From Halichoerus grypus (taxonomy: Eukaryota > Chordata > Mammalia > Carnivora > Phocidae): DNA of 64,000 nt. The notes below the pieces were generated by a model. The model made no database searches and was not told where the DNA came from. It saw only the letters and a list, made by a program, of their open reading frames with translations. This document shows positions 1 through 11,814 of the stretch, piece after piece. The translations under genes were made by a program, and so were the position numbers. Location of the stretch: NCBI RefSeq assembly GCF_964656455.1, contig NC_135719.1, positions 5,435,163 to 5,499,162 on the forward strand. The letters run 5' to 3'. Every line of letters starts with the position of its first letter. Position 1 is the first letter of the stretch.

Positions 1-70
1 CTGCTTGTGTTCCCTCTCTCGCTGTGTCTCTCTCTGTCAAATAAATAAATAAAATCTTTAAAAAACAAAC
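1..70 (+). mobile_element. CAN-SINE, 3' end only, cut by the window edge
   Basis: The CT-rich tract followed by tandem AAATAAAT and AAAATCTTTAAAAAA is the 3' end of a carnivore tRNA-derived SINE. The body lies outside the window. Confidence 0.8.
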
Positions 71-139
71 AAACTGTTATATGCCACCTTTTGATAAGAA
101 GGGGATAGTACAAGAATATACATGGAGAGAAAGATGAAT

Positions 140-182
140 GTGTATGTGTGTATATATATATATACATATATATATATTTTTT
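140..182. repeat. TG/TA dinucleotide microsatellite
   Basis: Alternating TGTGTG then TATATATATA and a T run form a simple AT-rich repeat. Confidence 0.8.
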
Positions 183-1159
183 TCTTTCTGGAAGGATAAA
201 TCAGATCTAGTAAAAACTGGTGCTCAGGTGTAGTGGGGGGCCGTATAGAGGGGGCAGAGGTGGGATCCCTTTCTGTGTATTTTTCTGTATAGTGTTGACC
301 TTTGGATCATTCTGGATGGATGGCTGCATAAGAAGTGTGACAAGGAATGTACACCTAATAGAACAAAAATAATGTACCTCAGTCAGCATTGGGGAGGCTG
401 CAGGGGTCTCTCTCCCGTAAAGGGAATGTACAAGGCTCGGATTAGAGGCACACTGTCGATGATAAAGGGCCCTATTGCTTCCCAGGAGAACTATCTTCCT
501 AGAATACTATCTGGAAGTATTCCTTATGTCTAAACAATGAGAAGGTCAGGAAGATTAGCCCTAGCAGGACTCTCTGAAGAGCGAGCCCAGAAAGCACGAT
601 GCTGTGGCCGGTGCTGGGAGATGGGGTGTAGCCACCTGTCCCCCATGTGGCCAGCCCGCCAGGTGCCCCTTCGAGAGCCCTGCCCTCTAGTGTGCCTGAA
701 ATGGCTCCTACAGCCCTGCAGGCAGGCATCAGGATGTGGGGTGGCTGCTGTCGGCAAGGCCCCACCAGCCCCAACCAGCCTGGTCCATTTGCCCCAGCGG
801 GCTGCCCCCATATTCTGCGAGTCATGCTGTGAACAAGACAGGAAGACTGCCTGCAGGTCTCTGACCTCAGAGAGAAGAGGGCGAAGGAGCAGGTAGCTTG
901 CAGAATGGGTACAAGTCACCTCACGGACCACCCAGGGCCCAGGCCACCCCAAAGGCCGCCTCGAGCACAGACAGCAGTGCGAGGAGGCTAGCAACTCTCC
1001 TGTCCAGGAAAGAGAAAAAAAAGTCTGACAGCCCCAGAAGAGCTGCAGTGAGGGCAGAGAATTTGTGCCTGAGAGCCTGGTTTTAGGCCAGTGTGGAAGC
1101 ATCAGGAAGCATTCCTGCCTTGGAAGGAAGGAGGAGGCCGCTTAATCAGAGAGGCCATC

Positions 1160-1320
1160 AATTCCGGCCAGGTGCCGGGCTGAGCACTTCACAGGTATCA
1201 GCTGATGCTCGGGGTAGATTTTTATCCCATTTTCCAGAGGAGGGAACTGGGGCCCCAGGAGGTGACGTAATTTGCCCAGGGGGCCTTCAGAGCGGGATCT
1301 GGACGGACAACCAGCACACC
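1160..1320 (-). repeat. MIR fragment
   Basis: In the minus orientation the segment with ATTTTCCAGAGGAGGGAACT and GTGACGTAATTTGCCCAGGG resembles the MIR core and downstream region. Confidence 0.5.
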
Positions 1321-1529
1321 TGGAAGGCCTCCCGCAAGGTGTGCGGTGGGGGGGGGGGCAGGGCGGGTCAGCGGCGCAGCAGGACGCACGTTCAGAAACG
1401 GCAACACGGACTTCTGGAAGGATGCGGCCGAGCGGGCCTTGTCCAGAGTCAAAGGTGAATCACAGCCAAGCAGCCTGCGCCACGACGCCTGAGGGAGCTG
1501 GCTTGTGATTCAGCCTCTTCTAGAGGCAG

Positions 1530-1745
1530 AGAGCTGAGCGGTTTAAGTATGTGGGCTTTCCATTACGGGTCCCCAGGTTCATACCGTGGGTCTCCCTCTT
1601 CCGAACCGTGACTGCCAGCAAGCCGTCCGGACCTCAGTTTCCGAATCTATAAAATGGGGATACTGACGGAACCTGCCTCAGGGGTGTTCTGAGCCATAAA
1701 TGAAGCCACGAGCACAAGCCCGGTCACAGAACCAGCGAACGAGCG
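1530..1745 (+). repeat. MIR fragment
   Basis: Contains the MIR hallmark ACCTCAGTTTCCG followed by ATAAAATGGGGATACT, with matching upstream and downstream parts. Confidence 0.6.
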
Positions 1746-2389
1746 CCCTGTGACTTCCAGGCGTTCACTCAAAGCAACCCCGTTGCCCAGTCACTTGCTA
1801 GGACACCCACATACGGGTGGTTTTGGAGGACATCCCCGAGCCCCCCGAGCAGCCCCCGCGGCAGTGGGATGACTCCAGAGCCGGCAGCCCTGGCCAACTC
1901 TTGGCCTGCAGAGGTGCTGGTTTCTCAAGGTGATGAGTGATACCCCATCCTTCCAGGCTTGCTCAGGAGCCCACAAACCCGCTGACCAAGTTATGAAAGT
2001 CACTCAGCTTCCCCAAGGCAGACCCCTAGCCCACAGGGGACATGGGAGGGTTGCTAACGGTGCTTCCCGCGCAGGGCTTTTGTGGGGCTCCCACTCTTGC
2101 CCCCTACGTGTCTTCTGCCCACCGTAGTCAGAGAACCTTGCAAAGAGGTAAATTAGTAACAGTTCCCCAAAACTGTCCAGTGCTCTGGGAATTCATTTCA
2201 ACACCCTGACTGACCTGCCACCGTGCTCCACAACCTGGCCTTGACCTACCCTCCCATTTCATCTCTTCCGCTCTGGCTGCCCCCACCGCACCAAGAAGTG
2301 TCTGCTTCCCAAGCACACGAGCTCACGCCCAGGCCCGTGACCTCCCAGTTTCCCTGGCCTGGGACGCCCTCTCTCCAGATCTCCACATC

Positions 2390-2670
2390 ACTGCCTGCTT
2401 CTTGAGCCTGGGCTCCAATATCACCTCCTCCAAGAAGCCTTCCCTGATCACCCTAGGGACAGCGGCCGTCGCCCTCCCCCAGGCACTACCGAATTGCCGT
2501 CTTTATGATTTGTGTTCCAGAGAACTTACGGTGATCTGGACTCCTCTTGGAACCTGGCTTACCTACCCGCCGCTGTCTGCCTCCCTTACCACAACTGGAG
2601 CGCTGGAGGAGGTCCTGCGCCCAGCAGGTGCTCGGTCAATGTCTAAGGAACGAACGTATGAAACGCTTGG
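2390..2670 (+). repeat. L2 LINE 3' end
   Basis: CACCTCCTCCAAGAAGCCTTCCCTGA and the end GCAGGTGCTCGGTCAATG resemble the L2 3' end. Confidence 0.6.
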
Positions 2671-3419
2671 TGCACAATCAACCCTCCACAAACAGGGTTT
2701 CATGGTCCCAATACCTTAGCCTCACCCGAGTCCTCCCCTCGCTCCCCGGCCTCACTCACGGGTTCTTGAGAACCTTGGTTGGATGTCTCCATCAGCTAAA
2801 AAGCTCTCGAAGCCCCTCATTGTTTGCAATGACTCTCCCTCCTGGGCATCTCCAGCACCCCGCCCTGCCAGGTGCACCCCCTCGGGCACTAGGGCTGGTG
2901 CCTTTAATGGGCAGGTGGCCCCCGTAAGGGCTCTCTGCTCCCTGGGTGTTCCATGCCCCACTGAGCAGTAGCGCCCACCCTCCTCCTGTATTAATTGACT
3001 TTCTCCCCAGCAATGTTTGTTTTAGGGATTAAAGTTAGTGGAGGAGCCTGTAAGGTCCAGAATCATCTGTTCCCTTCCTGGCAGCCAGCACCACATTTGT
3101 TATTTCATTTCCCCAAGCCCCTGATAATACGGTTCCAGACACGTTGGTTTGATAGCATCCTCCAAGAGCAGAACTCCTGCGCTTCCCCTGAGCGGGGGGA
3201 CCGGCTCTCACCGGCTTCACTCTGGCTCTCCCTCCTTTAGGTCAGCCTTGAGGCCCGTGATCGTCTTCTTTTTTTTTCTGTTTTCTTCTTAAGTACCACA
3301 TTGATCTTAAGGACCCTCAATTTATCTGTCATGGTCAAGAAGCAGGCTAGTGCATGTTAGTAAATTTTCAAAATAATGCCTTTCAAGCACTAAAACTTGA
3401 AACAAATACATTTTAAAAA

Positions 3420-3740
3420 CAGGTGAATCGAGATATGATTGACACACTCTAAACTGCGCGTGTTTAAAGGGTACAACTTGATCCATTTTGACGTCTGTAC
3501 ACACCCATGAAACCCTCCGCACAATCCAGCTAATGAAGTCTGCCCCGTCACTCTTGAAAGTTTCCTCCGGCCCCTCCTGGCCCCTGCTCCCCAAGCAGCT
3601 ACCAGTCTGCTTTCTAAACACATATTTACGGCAAAGCTGTCTCCCCGACCCTAGGAAACAGTGTGATCACCGTGGTTGTTCTTACCTGGATTCGGCGTTA
3701 TCGCGAATGTTACCGAAGAGATGCCGTAGAAACACCTAGG
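3420..3740 (+). repeat. Old L1 3' fragment
   Basis: Sequence from GATATGATTGACACACTCTA through GGGTACAACTTGATCCATTT to GTCTGCTTTC resembles a mammalian L1 3' end. Confidence 0.5.
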
Positions 3741-3912
3741 ACTGTTTGCCCTGGACACTAAATGGCCCCATTGTTGTGCTGCTATGACAGGCGGTTTGGG
3801 GCCTGGCAGTTTTCCCCCTTGTTGCCAACTGTCTCCGCACGTAGACAACTCCTGCTGTCTCGCACCCGGGCTCACCAGCCGCCTCCAGCACCATTCGCCT
3901 TCCTCACTCTGG

Positions 3913-4146
3913 ACCAGTGGCTCTCTGCTGGGGGAGACTCTGCGCCCCCCACCCCGGGGGACATTAGGCAACGTCTGGGGGATGTTTTTTTGGTTGTCAC
4001 GATGGGGCGGTGGTGCTCCTGGCACCTAGTGTTTAGAGACCAGGGATAGTGCTAAACATCCTACGATACACAGGACAGTCCCCACAAAAAAAGAATGATC
4101 CGGTGGCCCAAGTGGTCAATAGTGCTGACGTTGAGAAACCCCATTC
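3913..4146 (+). mobile_element. MER5A (hAT-Charlie nonautonomous DNA transposon)
   Basis: Begins CAGTGGCTCTC and ends TTGAGAAACCCC, near-inverted ends of MER5A. It contains the diagnostic GACATTAGGCAACGTCTGGG and CTAAACATCCTACGATACAC. Nearly full length. Confidence 0.75.
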
Positions 4147-4149
4147 TGG

Positions 4150-6465
4150 ATGATGACACACTGATTGGAAAACTCAACAAGAAGTCATGAAAATGGACTG
4201 AGGGAGAAGGAAGGGCAGGGGTCTGTTGGAGCTGCAAGGGCACGGCAGGGTGCAGATTTTCAGGGACACTGGTGTCCTCACAGGCACCTCCTTCCAACCC
4301 TAGCAGAGGTGGTCGCTGGCTTCCCAAGGACAAGCTCTAAGGGACGCGGCACTGAGGCACCGGGACCCCGCATGCAGCAGGTGCTCAATGAATGTCAGCC
4401 AGGCTAGACTGCACCCAACGCACCTGTCAGGTGCCCAGCTGTGGGTAACACTGGCGGGGCACTGAGGGCGAGGAAGAAGACACGAAGTGGGCAGAGAGAA
4501 GCCATTAAGCCGGTAATGACCTGGGGACGTGGCAGACCCACCCCAATAACTAGGAAAATGAGGAGAGCTGGCCGTGCTGGGTTCAGATGTCAGCACTTCT
4601 GGCTCCTCCCCCCACCCACAGACACCCTGGTGGCCTGTCATATAAAGGAGGTTTTCCCAAAGTGGTTTAGCCAGAACTGGAGAGGCCCTGCCCCGTGACC
4701 AGATAGGAGGAGCCTGGCTGTCGCCCCCGGCGGGCGGCGGAGGCGCTCGGGATGGACCCCAGGTGTTCAGGCGCTAGCTGGTGAAGTATGGGCGTGCTTT
4801 ACTCAATTTTGCATGACTTCAAGGTTTAATTATTTTATTAGAAAAGTTACTGTAGACATTCCTGAAAATGCAGCTAAGCAAAAAGGAAGAAAACAAAAAA
4901 AGCTCTCAAAATACCACCCTTTCAGAGAAAGTACCAGTTATTTTGTCAGGGGCCCTAACATGCACGCACGAATGGGTCTGATTAAAACCAGGTGTGGGTG
5001 CTGCTGTGGAGGGCTCTGAGGTGCCCGAGAGCGGGGAGGAGATTTGGGGAGAAGAGGACCCCCCCCCCGGGAGCACTCAGGGGACATGGGAGTGTCTGGG
5101 TGAACGTAGCCACAGGACGGTGGTTGCCCTCAGGAGCCTTGCAGATTCGCCCCACTTTGAAGATAAAGAGCGGCCTGGCTGGCTGGATCCTTCCTCCCAG
5201 AGCCTTGCTGGGAAGGTGGGAACCCCCTTCACAGCCCCTTCGTCTGTCGGGCCTTACGCGGCGGGCCCTGCTTCCCCCACCCCCACCCCCCCAAGGCTTC
5301 CTACTCCAGGCTTCTGTCATGTGGTCCCACCATCTTATCAACTGCTGTGTAAAACTGATAAACGGATCCAGAGACCCTTGGGCTCTTAAGGCCCTAAGGC
5401 AGTGTGTGTGTGTGTGGGGGGGGGGGGGGGTGACACCTGGGCTTCAGGGGCCGCTTAGCTCCCTTAGGCGTTAAGGCCTCAGGTAAATGTTTGGGCATGA
5501 TCCAAAGAACAATACATGCCCCCAGGACTTGTTTCGGGGGAGATAAAGGAAGAAGTTGGCTAACGATCACCAGCTGTGGCAAGGTGGGATTCTCTCCGGA
5601 GGGGCCTCGTCTCAAGGAGAGTGGCTTCCAAATTCATTTTAGCAAAGAGGACTGTTGCAAAATACGATTGTATGTGAAACTCCCAAACTGGAGAGGGACG
5701 AAGGTAAAGATGCTCTGGGCAAAGTAAGGACAGGTGCTCACTTGCTCAGTCCTCGCCCCCCTCCTCCCCTCAAGTGATGCACCGCTGAGCAACACAGCTG
5801 AAAAGAGTTCCACCTCCTGCCCAAGGCGGGATTGGAGAGGCAGGCCCTGCCGGGGTGGCAGCCCTCTGAGACAGGGCCAGCCCCTCCTCCTCCTGAGACC
5901 CGCCGCAGCGCCCCTGGGGCCAGCCTCCGGGATGGGTGGGGCACCTCCAGGCGGCCAGGATTGCTCTCTCTCTGCGGTGACCTTTCTTGCAAGGCCAGAG
6001 GACAAGTGGGAAGGGCACTAGGGAACTCCGAGCCTAGGTGGGGCTAGCCCAGTCCAAATTTCCTCTCAATGGGGTTCTCTAGCTCATAGACTAGGGAAGA
6101 ACCATGACTCACTTCCTGCCTCAGTCTGACTGCACAAGCATTGTTCTCCCAAATGCTGCTCTGCCGCTGGTGGGACTACCCCAGGGTGGCCCCAGGAGTC
6201 TCAGCTCCTTGGGAGGGAAGTTCCCACCCCGAGCGGGAGCGAACCCAGACTTAGCCCCCAGCCCGACTTTCGGAACCCCACACTGCAACCCGAGTTTCCA
6301 GTTTCCGCGGCATCTGAAAGGGTTCCCAGTGGTACCTCATGGCATTCGTTGAGGATCCTCCCCGCTTTACTGAGGAGTAAATGGAGGCTCTCAGAAGGAA
6401 GTAACTTGTCCAAGGGGGCGGGGTATGCAACAGTGCCCCGGGAATCTGGACCCGGGCTTGCCAGT
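4150..6465. other. Intergenic stretch with no assigned feature
   Basis: Mostly unique-looking GC-moderate sequence. It includes a short MIR-like end near 4375-4400, a run of G with TG repeats at 5402-5431, and no gene signal I can support. Confidence 0.4.
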
Positions 6466-6469
6466 TGAC

Positions 6470-6680
6470 TTGCCACCCAGTGACCTTAGGGATATTACTT
6501 GACCTCTCTGGGCCTCAGTTTCCTCTTCTGTAAAATGTAGACATAAATGCTACATGAAAGGTGCCAAAGGAAAATGTATTGTACCCACCTGGTGGGGTTT
6601 GTGGGGAGAGAGAAGTCAGTTAACGCATGGAAAAGAGCCGAGAATAGCACCTGGCCTATAGAGAGCACTGGGCAGCGTTC
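6470..6680 (+). repeat. MIR fragment
   Basis: TTACTTGACCTCTCTGGGCC, then CTCAGTTTCCTCTTCTGTAA, is the MIR core. Confidence 0.65.
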
Positions 6681-6939
6681 GGTTTTGTCATTACCCCCTG
6701 TGTTGAGGACACCATAGGATAATACTGTCCTGCCAGGTAACCTCACAGGGAGCAGGAAGGGATGGGCAGAGACTGCTCCATGACCTTGGAATAACCCAGC
6801 CTGGGGAGCTCTTGGCCACATTTCCCCTCTTTTCTTTCTTAGCTCAAGCAGTGGCGGCCTCAGCCAAGTAGCACAGACGTTTTCTAGGGCAGGGACCCAG
6901 GGAGGGAGAGGAGCCCGTTGGTATATTGCAAGTAGCTTG

Positions 6940-7150
6940 GATTCGGGCTCTGCCAGGGCCCGGATCTCGCCCAGGCTCTGAGGCCTGCTAGTTGGGGGAC
7001 CTCGGGCAAATTATTTAACTTTGTGCTCCTCAGTTTCCTTATCTGTAAAATGGGATTAATAATGTCGGCCCAGAGGGATTATGTGGATTAAATAATGTAC
7101 TTAAGAAGGAGGTAATGTAAAGTGACTGTCCCAGTGCCTCGCCCGCGGTT
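6940..7150 (+). repeat. MIR fragment
   Basis: CTCAGTTTCCTTATCTGTAA and the following ATGGGATTAATAATG and GTGGATTAAATAATG match the MIR 3' half. Confidence 0.65.
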
Positions 7151-7449
7151 GGTGTTTTTTTAAAAAAAAAAAAAAAAAGTAAAAGGCGTGGGCTGCTGGT
7201 TCAGCTTCTCCACCTGTCTATATAGACGCAAACAGTCGTGACTCCCCTAACAGTAGGCCTGGGAAGGTGCGCCTCGCCTCGCTGAAGTCTGACCTCAGGG
7301 GGAGCTACCCCAGGTCGGTCACCCCGGGACACTCAACTGGGTCATGCCCAAATTCCTGGCTCAGGAATGGGGCAGTCGTGGGGGGTTGGGGACGAGAGGG
7401 CCGGCTCCCCCACAGTCCAGCCGACACTGAGCTCCGAGTGCCTCCTTGA

Positions 7450-8660
7450 GCCCTTGTGTGCCCAAGCCGAGGGTTCCGAGTTCGGGTCTCCACCGCCGCC
7501 TGCCCCGGGAGCTTGGGGCGCGCAGAGCGGGGGGCGGGGGCGCGGGCAGCGGGGCCGTGGGGGGGGGGTGTGGGGACGCGCCGGGCGGCCGCCTGGGCTT
7601 TGGGATCTCCGGCCCCACTTTCTACCTGCCCCTACCGGGCGCCGGAGGCAGCGGGCGCCCCAGAAGGCCGCAGGGCCTGGGCTCGGGGCCCGGCGCTCTG
7701 GGTGCGCGCGGCTCCGGCTCCGAACGCCGGCCGGGGCGCAGGCGGCATGGGCGGCGGGGCGGCGGCGGGGCGGCGGGGCGGCGGCGGCGGGCCGGGAGCG
7801 CGGAGGTGGCGCCGCGAGGGGGAGGGGCGCGGCGGCGGAGGAGGAGGAGCCCGGGCCGCCGCCGCCGCTGACAGCGACGGGAGTAAACAAGCAGCGTCGC
7901 CGGGGCCCGGCCGCTGCCCCCGCCCGCGCTGGAGCCCGAGCCCAGGCCGAGCCCTGCCCCTGGTCGCGGGCCGCGCCGAGGACCGCCCGCCGCGCCTCCC
8001 CGCCTCCGCGCGGTGACGCTGCTGCTGGGCGCGGGGACGGCGCCGAGCCCAGGCCCCCGCCGCCGGGCTCTCCGCTCGGCCGAGGGGCGCCCGAGCCGCC
8101 GCGGCGCTCGCCTGGAAAAGTTACCCGCCCGGGCTCCCTCGGGTAAGCGGGAGGGCGCGGGGCCCGGGGAGAGCCGGCCGGACTGGGCCGCTGTGCCCCG
8201 GGAGCGGGCCCCGGCGCCCCGGCGGGGGAGGGTCGGGGCCGTCCCGACCCGGGCCCCCCAGGCCCCGGCCGCTGCGCCCGGCGTTCGGAACTGGCCCGGG
8301 GGCCGGCCGGAGGGTGGAGCCGCGGGGGGCAGGAAGGGCGCCCTGCAGCCCACCTGAGCGCGCCGGGCCCGCCTCGGCCCCCGGCCCCCTGCCCGTGCCG
8401 GTACTTTTCCGCTTGGGGCCGGGGCGAGCCCTCTGACCTCAGGAAGCGTCTGCGGGGGCCCCCGCTGGGGGCGGGATGGGGAGAGAATTCCAGAGGCGCC
8501 GGGTGCTCCCGCCTCCCCGCCGGCCGCCGGGGGCCGCCGCCGGCTCGCCCACTCCGCGGCCGGGGAGGGGAGGGACGGCTGGTCGCCGGGCGGAGGGGAT
8601 CATTCCCCGGCCCGGCCTCGCCCCCGGCCGCACACCTGGGCGACGGAGCCGCAGGTGCGG
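7450..8660 (+). promoter_or_regulatory. FURIN: CpG island, probable FURIN GC-rich promoter and first noncoding exon
   Basis: This stretch is extremely GC- and CpG-rich, with many GGGCGG boxes and no TATA box in sight. A good donor (G|GTAAGC) sits at 8142/8143 and would join a 5' UTR exon to the acceptor at 11654/11655. Human FURIN is known to use alternative first exons, with GC-rich housekeeping-type promoters proximal to the coding region; this island is probably one of those. The transcription start cannot be placed. Long open frames on both strands are a by-product of base composition. Confidence 0.7.
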
Positions 8661-9114
8661 GCTCTGCGGGCTCCGGGAGGCTGGCTCAGGTGGGTGCTGG
8701 GGCTGCCTCCCGCCGAGGCCTGGCGCAGGCCCCTGCTGCCCCCGTGGGGTGGCTGGGCTGCGGGGCTGCCTGCTCGCCAGACAGGTCTGACAGCAGTCAC
8801 TTGTCTGGGCTGTACCTGCTCCCCGCGTGGCCCGGGGAGGGGGTGCAGACCCTCTGCCGCGAGAGGGTGTCGGAATTCTATTTTGGACTCGGGAAGCGTG
8901 AGGGGAACCCGGGTGATGTGGCCTAGTGAGGGCTGGGCAGCTGCTGGCCAGGTGTGGAGGGAGCACAGGGGACTGGCCAAGCTTGACGCGTCTCGACCAG
9001 AGCAACCCAAATTTTACTGTTTCCTATATGGGGCTTTCACGTGAGATTTGATTTTTTTTTTTTTTTAAAAAAGGATTATGTGGCTTTAAAGAAAAGTTTG
9101 AAAATCTCATATCT

Positions 9115-9215
9115 AGCAGTTTTTACCACCAAGGAAACTGAGGCCCAGAGAGAGGAAGTAACTTGTTTGAGATCACACAGCAAATGAGTAGTTGAGCATA
9201 GACTGGAAATCAGAA
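9115..9215 (-). repeat. MIR fragment in FURIN intron 1
   Basis: GGAAACTGAGGCCCAGAGAG followed by GAGATCACACAGCAAATGAG is the reverse complement of the MIR core. Confidence 0.6.
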
Positions 9216-11109
9216 TTTCAGGGGAGCCTCTCAGTTCCCGTAACAGGACCTGGCTTGGTGTCTCTGCTAGAAAGAGGGACTGGATCCTGTACACACCAGA
9301 CCCTCAGTGCCTGGGAAACAGCGTCCGGACCTGGGGGTAGGTTCAGTTTGAGGCCTCAGAGCGGTGTCCGAGGTTCCTGGGACCTCTGGAGAAAGGGCTT
9401 TGCCTAAGAACACAGCCAGGAAGAGCACTCCCAGCACTCTGTGGCCACAGCCCAGAGCTCAGTCCCATGTGAGGGGGCATCGCAGGAGGCTAGAAATACA
9501 GCCAGCCTGGGGGGGGGGGGGTGTTTAAGCTGAACTGGGACTCAGAGGGTGAGTCAGAGTCTGGGATGGGGGTGGGGAGAAGCCCATTCATTCATTGTTC
9601 TCAGAGCCTGCTCTTTTGGGAGGGAGGGAGGTGGGGAAATCTTCCCTCCCTCCAGGATGCTGAGGTGGGGCTGGGGGGGTGGTCTTCGGGGCTCTGTGGA
9701 AGCCATATCCACAGCTCACCATGGCTAGGGATGCTGGGCAGAGGGAGGCAGGCCCTTTCTTGGGGGATAGTTGGGTTGTGCCGGAAGCCTGCTTGCTTTT
9801 TGGGTGCTGCAGGGTAATTAACTAGTTGGTTAATCACCTTTAAGGCGAAGCAGCTGCAGCTCCATTCACAATGTGCTGGAACCCAGGCTAGACCCAGATG
9901 AGCCCGTCTTGATTTGGGGGCTTTGGCGGGGCTCACAGCACTGTGGTCCGGGGCAGCTTTACTTGCCATCTGGACCCAAGAGGGGGCTATTGCAGTGGGC
10001 AGAAGAGCAGAAGAGGCCTTGTTCCTACGTGGCTCTGCCCTCAGGGCCCCACATCCTCTGTTAAATGAGGGGCGTGGGGTCTCTTCACACCCTAGGGCCT
10101 ATGTTTGGCCACCCAGCCATTGCTAAGACTGGCTTTCTGGAACTTGGATGCCCAAGGCATCATGGGCCTGTCCTGGAGCCCCGTGGACTCTGCCCCATCC
10201 AGGGTGAGGAGGAGCCGTATTGTGGATGCCTCCTGCCATCAGCTGTCAGGTTATTTTGGTGTAAACTGAAAATACCCTGGGAATTGTGTGTTGAGTCCCT
10301 CCCAGGCTGCAGGGTGGGACTGCAGTAGGAGCGGCCAGCAAGGCTGGTTGTGGCTGAGGGTAGCCCCTGGAGGGGCAAGGTTTCCCAGGGGCGAACCCGC
10401 CTGCCCAGCTCCCCACGGCCTGGGTGAGCTGGGGAGCTTCATTTCAGCCGTCTGGCAGAGTGGCCTCCTTTGGGGCTGGGAGTGGTGGGGGCATCCGGGG
10501 CCCTGTGGGCAGGCCCTCTGCTCAGTGAGCTTGGCACTGAGGCAGGATACCTCCAACAGCCCCACTGGGGCCTCCCCCAGCTTCTCCCCACCCCAGGGGC
10601 TTGGCTTCTGGCTAGTCAGGGGCCCTCTGTGGGGACAGTTATGTGGCCCCGAGCAGAGAGGTCCCGCTGTCTGTTTGCTGAAGGAGGAAAAACAACACGC
10701 AGACTATTGATTCAGCCTCACCTTGGTGCTCCTGGCTCAGCAGCCAGTGTTTGCCCTGGCTGCCTGGGCTCGGATTACGCAAGGCTGGTGGGCGTGGAGT
10801 GCAAGGGGGCTGCCGGGGGCCTCTGCGCCCAGGACCTGCGCAGGGCAGGGCTGGGTGGCCCCAGTGTTCCCCAGGAAACAGCCTCAAAAGAGTCTGGGCC
10901 CCTGACTTTGCTGACGGACACTGGTCTGGGGTCTGCCCGTGGAGGGAGGTGAAGCCACTGGGATCCCCTGTGCTCAGCCCCCGAAGCCCCATCCCTCCTA
11001 AGGTCACCCGCTGTTTCTTCCCAGAGGGCTGTGGGTCTTCGTGCAGGTAATTCCCTGTGGCTAGGTCTGCTTTGCTGAACCAGGAACCCCTGGTGAGCTG
11101 GGTAGACAC

Positions 11110-11405
11110 CACCCATTAAAAAACTTTGAAAAGCCAACATTTTATAAAATATACCTAGGTAATTTGGAAAATATACAGTGGCACAAAGAAGAAAATAACA
11201 GTTATTCATAATCGTCACCATCTTGAGAGAATCGTTGGTTAACGTTTTAGCATGTGTCCTTCCAGATTTTGTTTTGTGGTTATATATAAATACACACTTA
11301 TAAATAGTTCTTTAAAAACAAAATGGGGTCATGTATACATACTGCTTTATAACCCATCTCTTTTTCACTTTGATTGCGGTGAACATTTATTCTGTTGTTG
11401 TTTCT
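11110..11405 (+). repeat. AT-rich LINE-like fragment in FURIN intron 1
   Basis: TTAACGTTTTAGCATGTGTC, CTTCCAGATTTTGTTTTG, and GGTCATGTATACATACTGC resemble an old LINE 3' region. The AT content stands out from the GC-rich surroundings. Confidence 0.4.
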
Positions 11406-11654
11406 GATTTTGGATGACTCAAGCCTGATACTCTTCATCCCACTTCCGTATTCTTGTGTGGAGAGAGGCTTGGGAGGTGTGTGTGTGTGTGGGGGGGGGG
11501 GTCCATCTGGCTGGCTGGCTGACCTTGGAGGGGCTGGATTCTCACCCGTCTCCCCCGGGGGCCCTTTTCAGGCCTAGATTGAGCCATGGGGGTGGCTTTT
11601 GCACATGGCGGGGGGACTGACTGTCTACCCTTCTTCCTCCCTTGTTCCCCTCAG

Positions 11655-11814
11655 AGCCGGCGGCCCTCCTCCCCTCCCAGCCCTGCCCTGCTCGGCCCCA
11701 TGCCCCCGCCAGTCAGCCCCGGGCCACAGGCAGTGAGCAGGCACGCGGGAGCCGAGGCCCTGTGACCAGGCCAAGGAGACGGGGGCTCCGGGGTCCCGGC
11801 CACCGGCCCCCCCC
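11655..11814 (+). other. FURIN: FURIN 5' UTR part of exon 2, with a short upstream ORF
   Basis: A pyrimidine-rich tract ends in CAG at 11654, giving exon 2 a 160-base leader before the furin ATG. An upstream ATG at 11700 opens a 21-codon frame that stops with TGA at 11763-11765, 49 bases before the furin start. Its context is weak (C at -3 and C at +4), so most ribosomes would be expected to scan past it. Confidence 0.65.

Larger units (their letters stand above)
183..7400. other. Upstream flank of FURIN, no coding gene seen
   Basis: Apart from old repeats listed separately, this 7 kb shows no convincing exon. Open frames are short and unlike known proteins. It could include a distal FURIN promoter or leader exon, since human FURIN has alternative first exons, but nothing here lets me place one. 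Confidence 0.5.
8700..11640 (+). other. FURIN: FURIN leader intron, mostly unique sequence
   Basis: The intron between the CpG-island exon and exon 2 is about 3.5 kb. Besides a MIR piece and an AT-rich LINE-like piece it holds a G run at 9510-9521 and a TG/G run at 11480-11502. No conserved exon is recognisable. Confidence 0.45.

Noticed and set aside
1..7400. 3' end of BLM
   Set aside because: BLM lies upstream of FURIN in human, but nothing here resembles helicase coding sequence, and the distance in human is tens of kilobases.
7342..8353. Long open frames on both strands in the FURIN CpG island
   Set aside because: They are Pro/Arg/Gly/Ala-rich, overlap on opposite strands and follow from high GC content, which removes stop codons. 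No known domain or splice context supports them.
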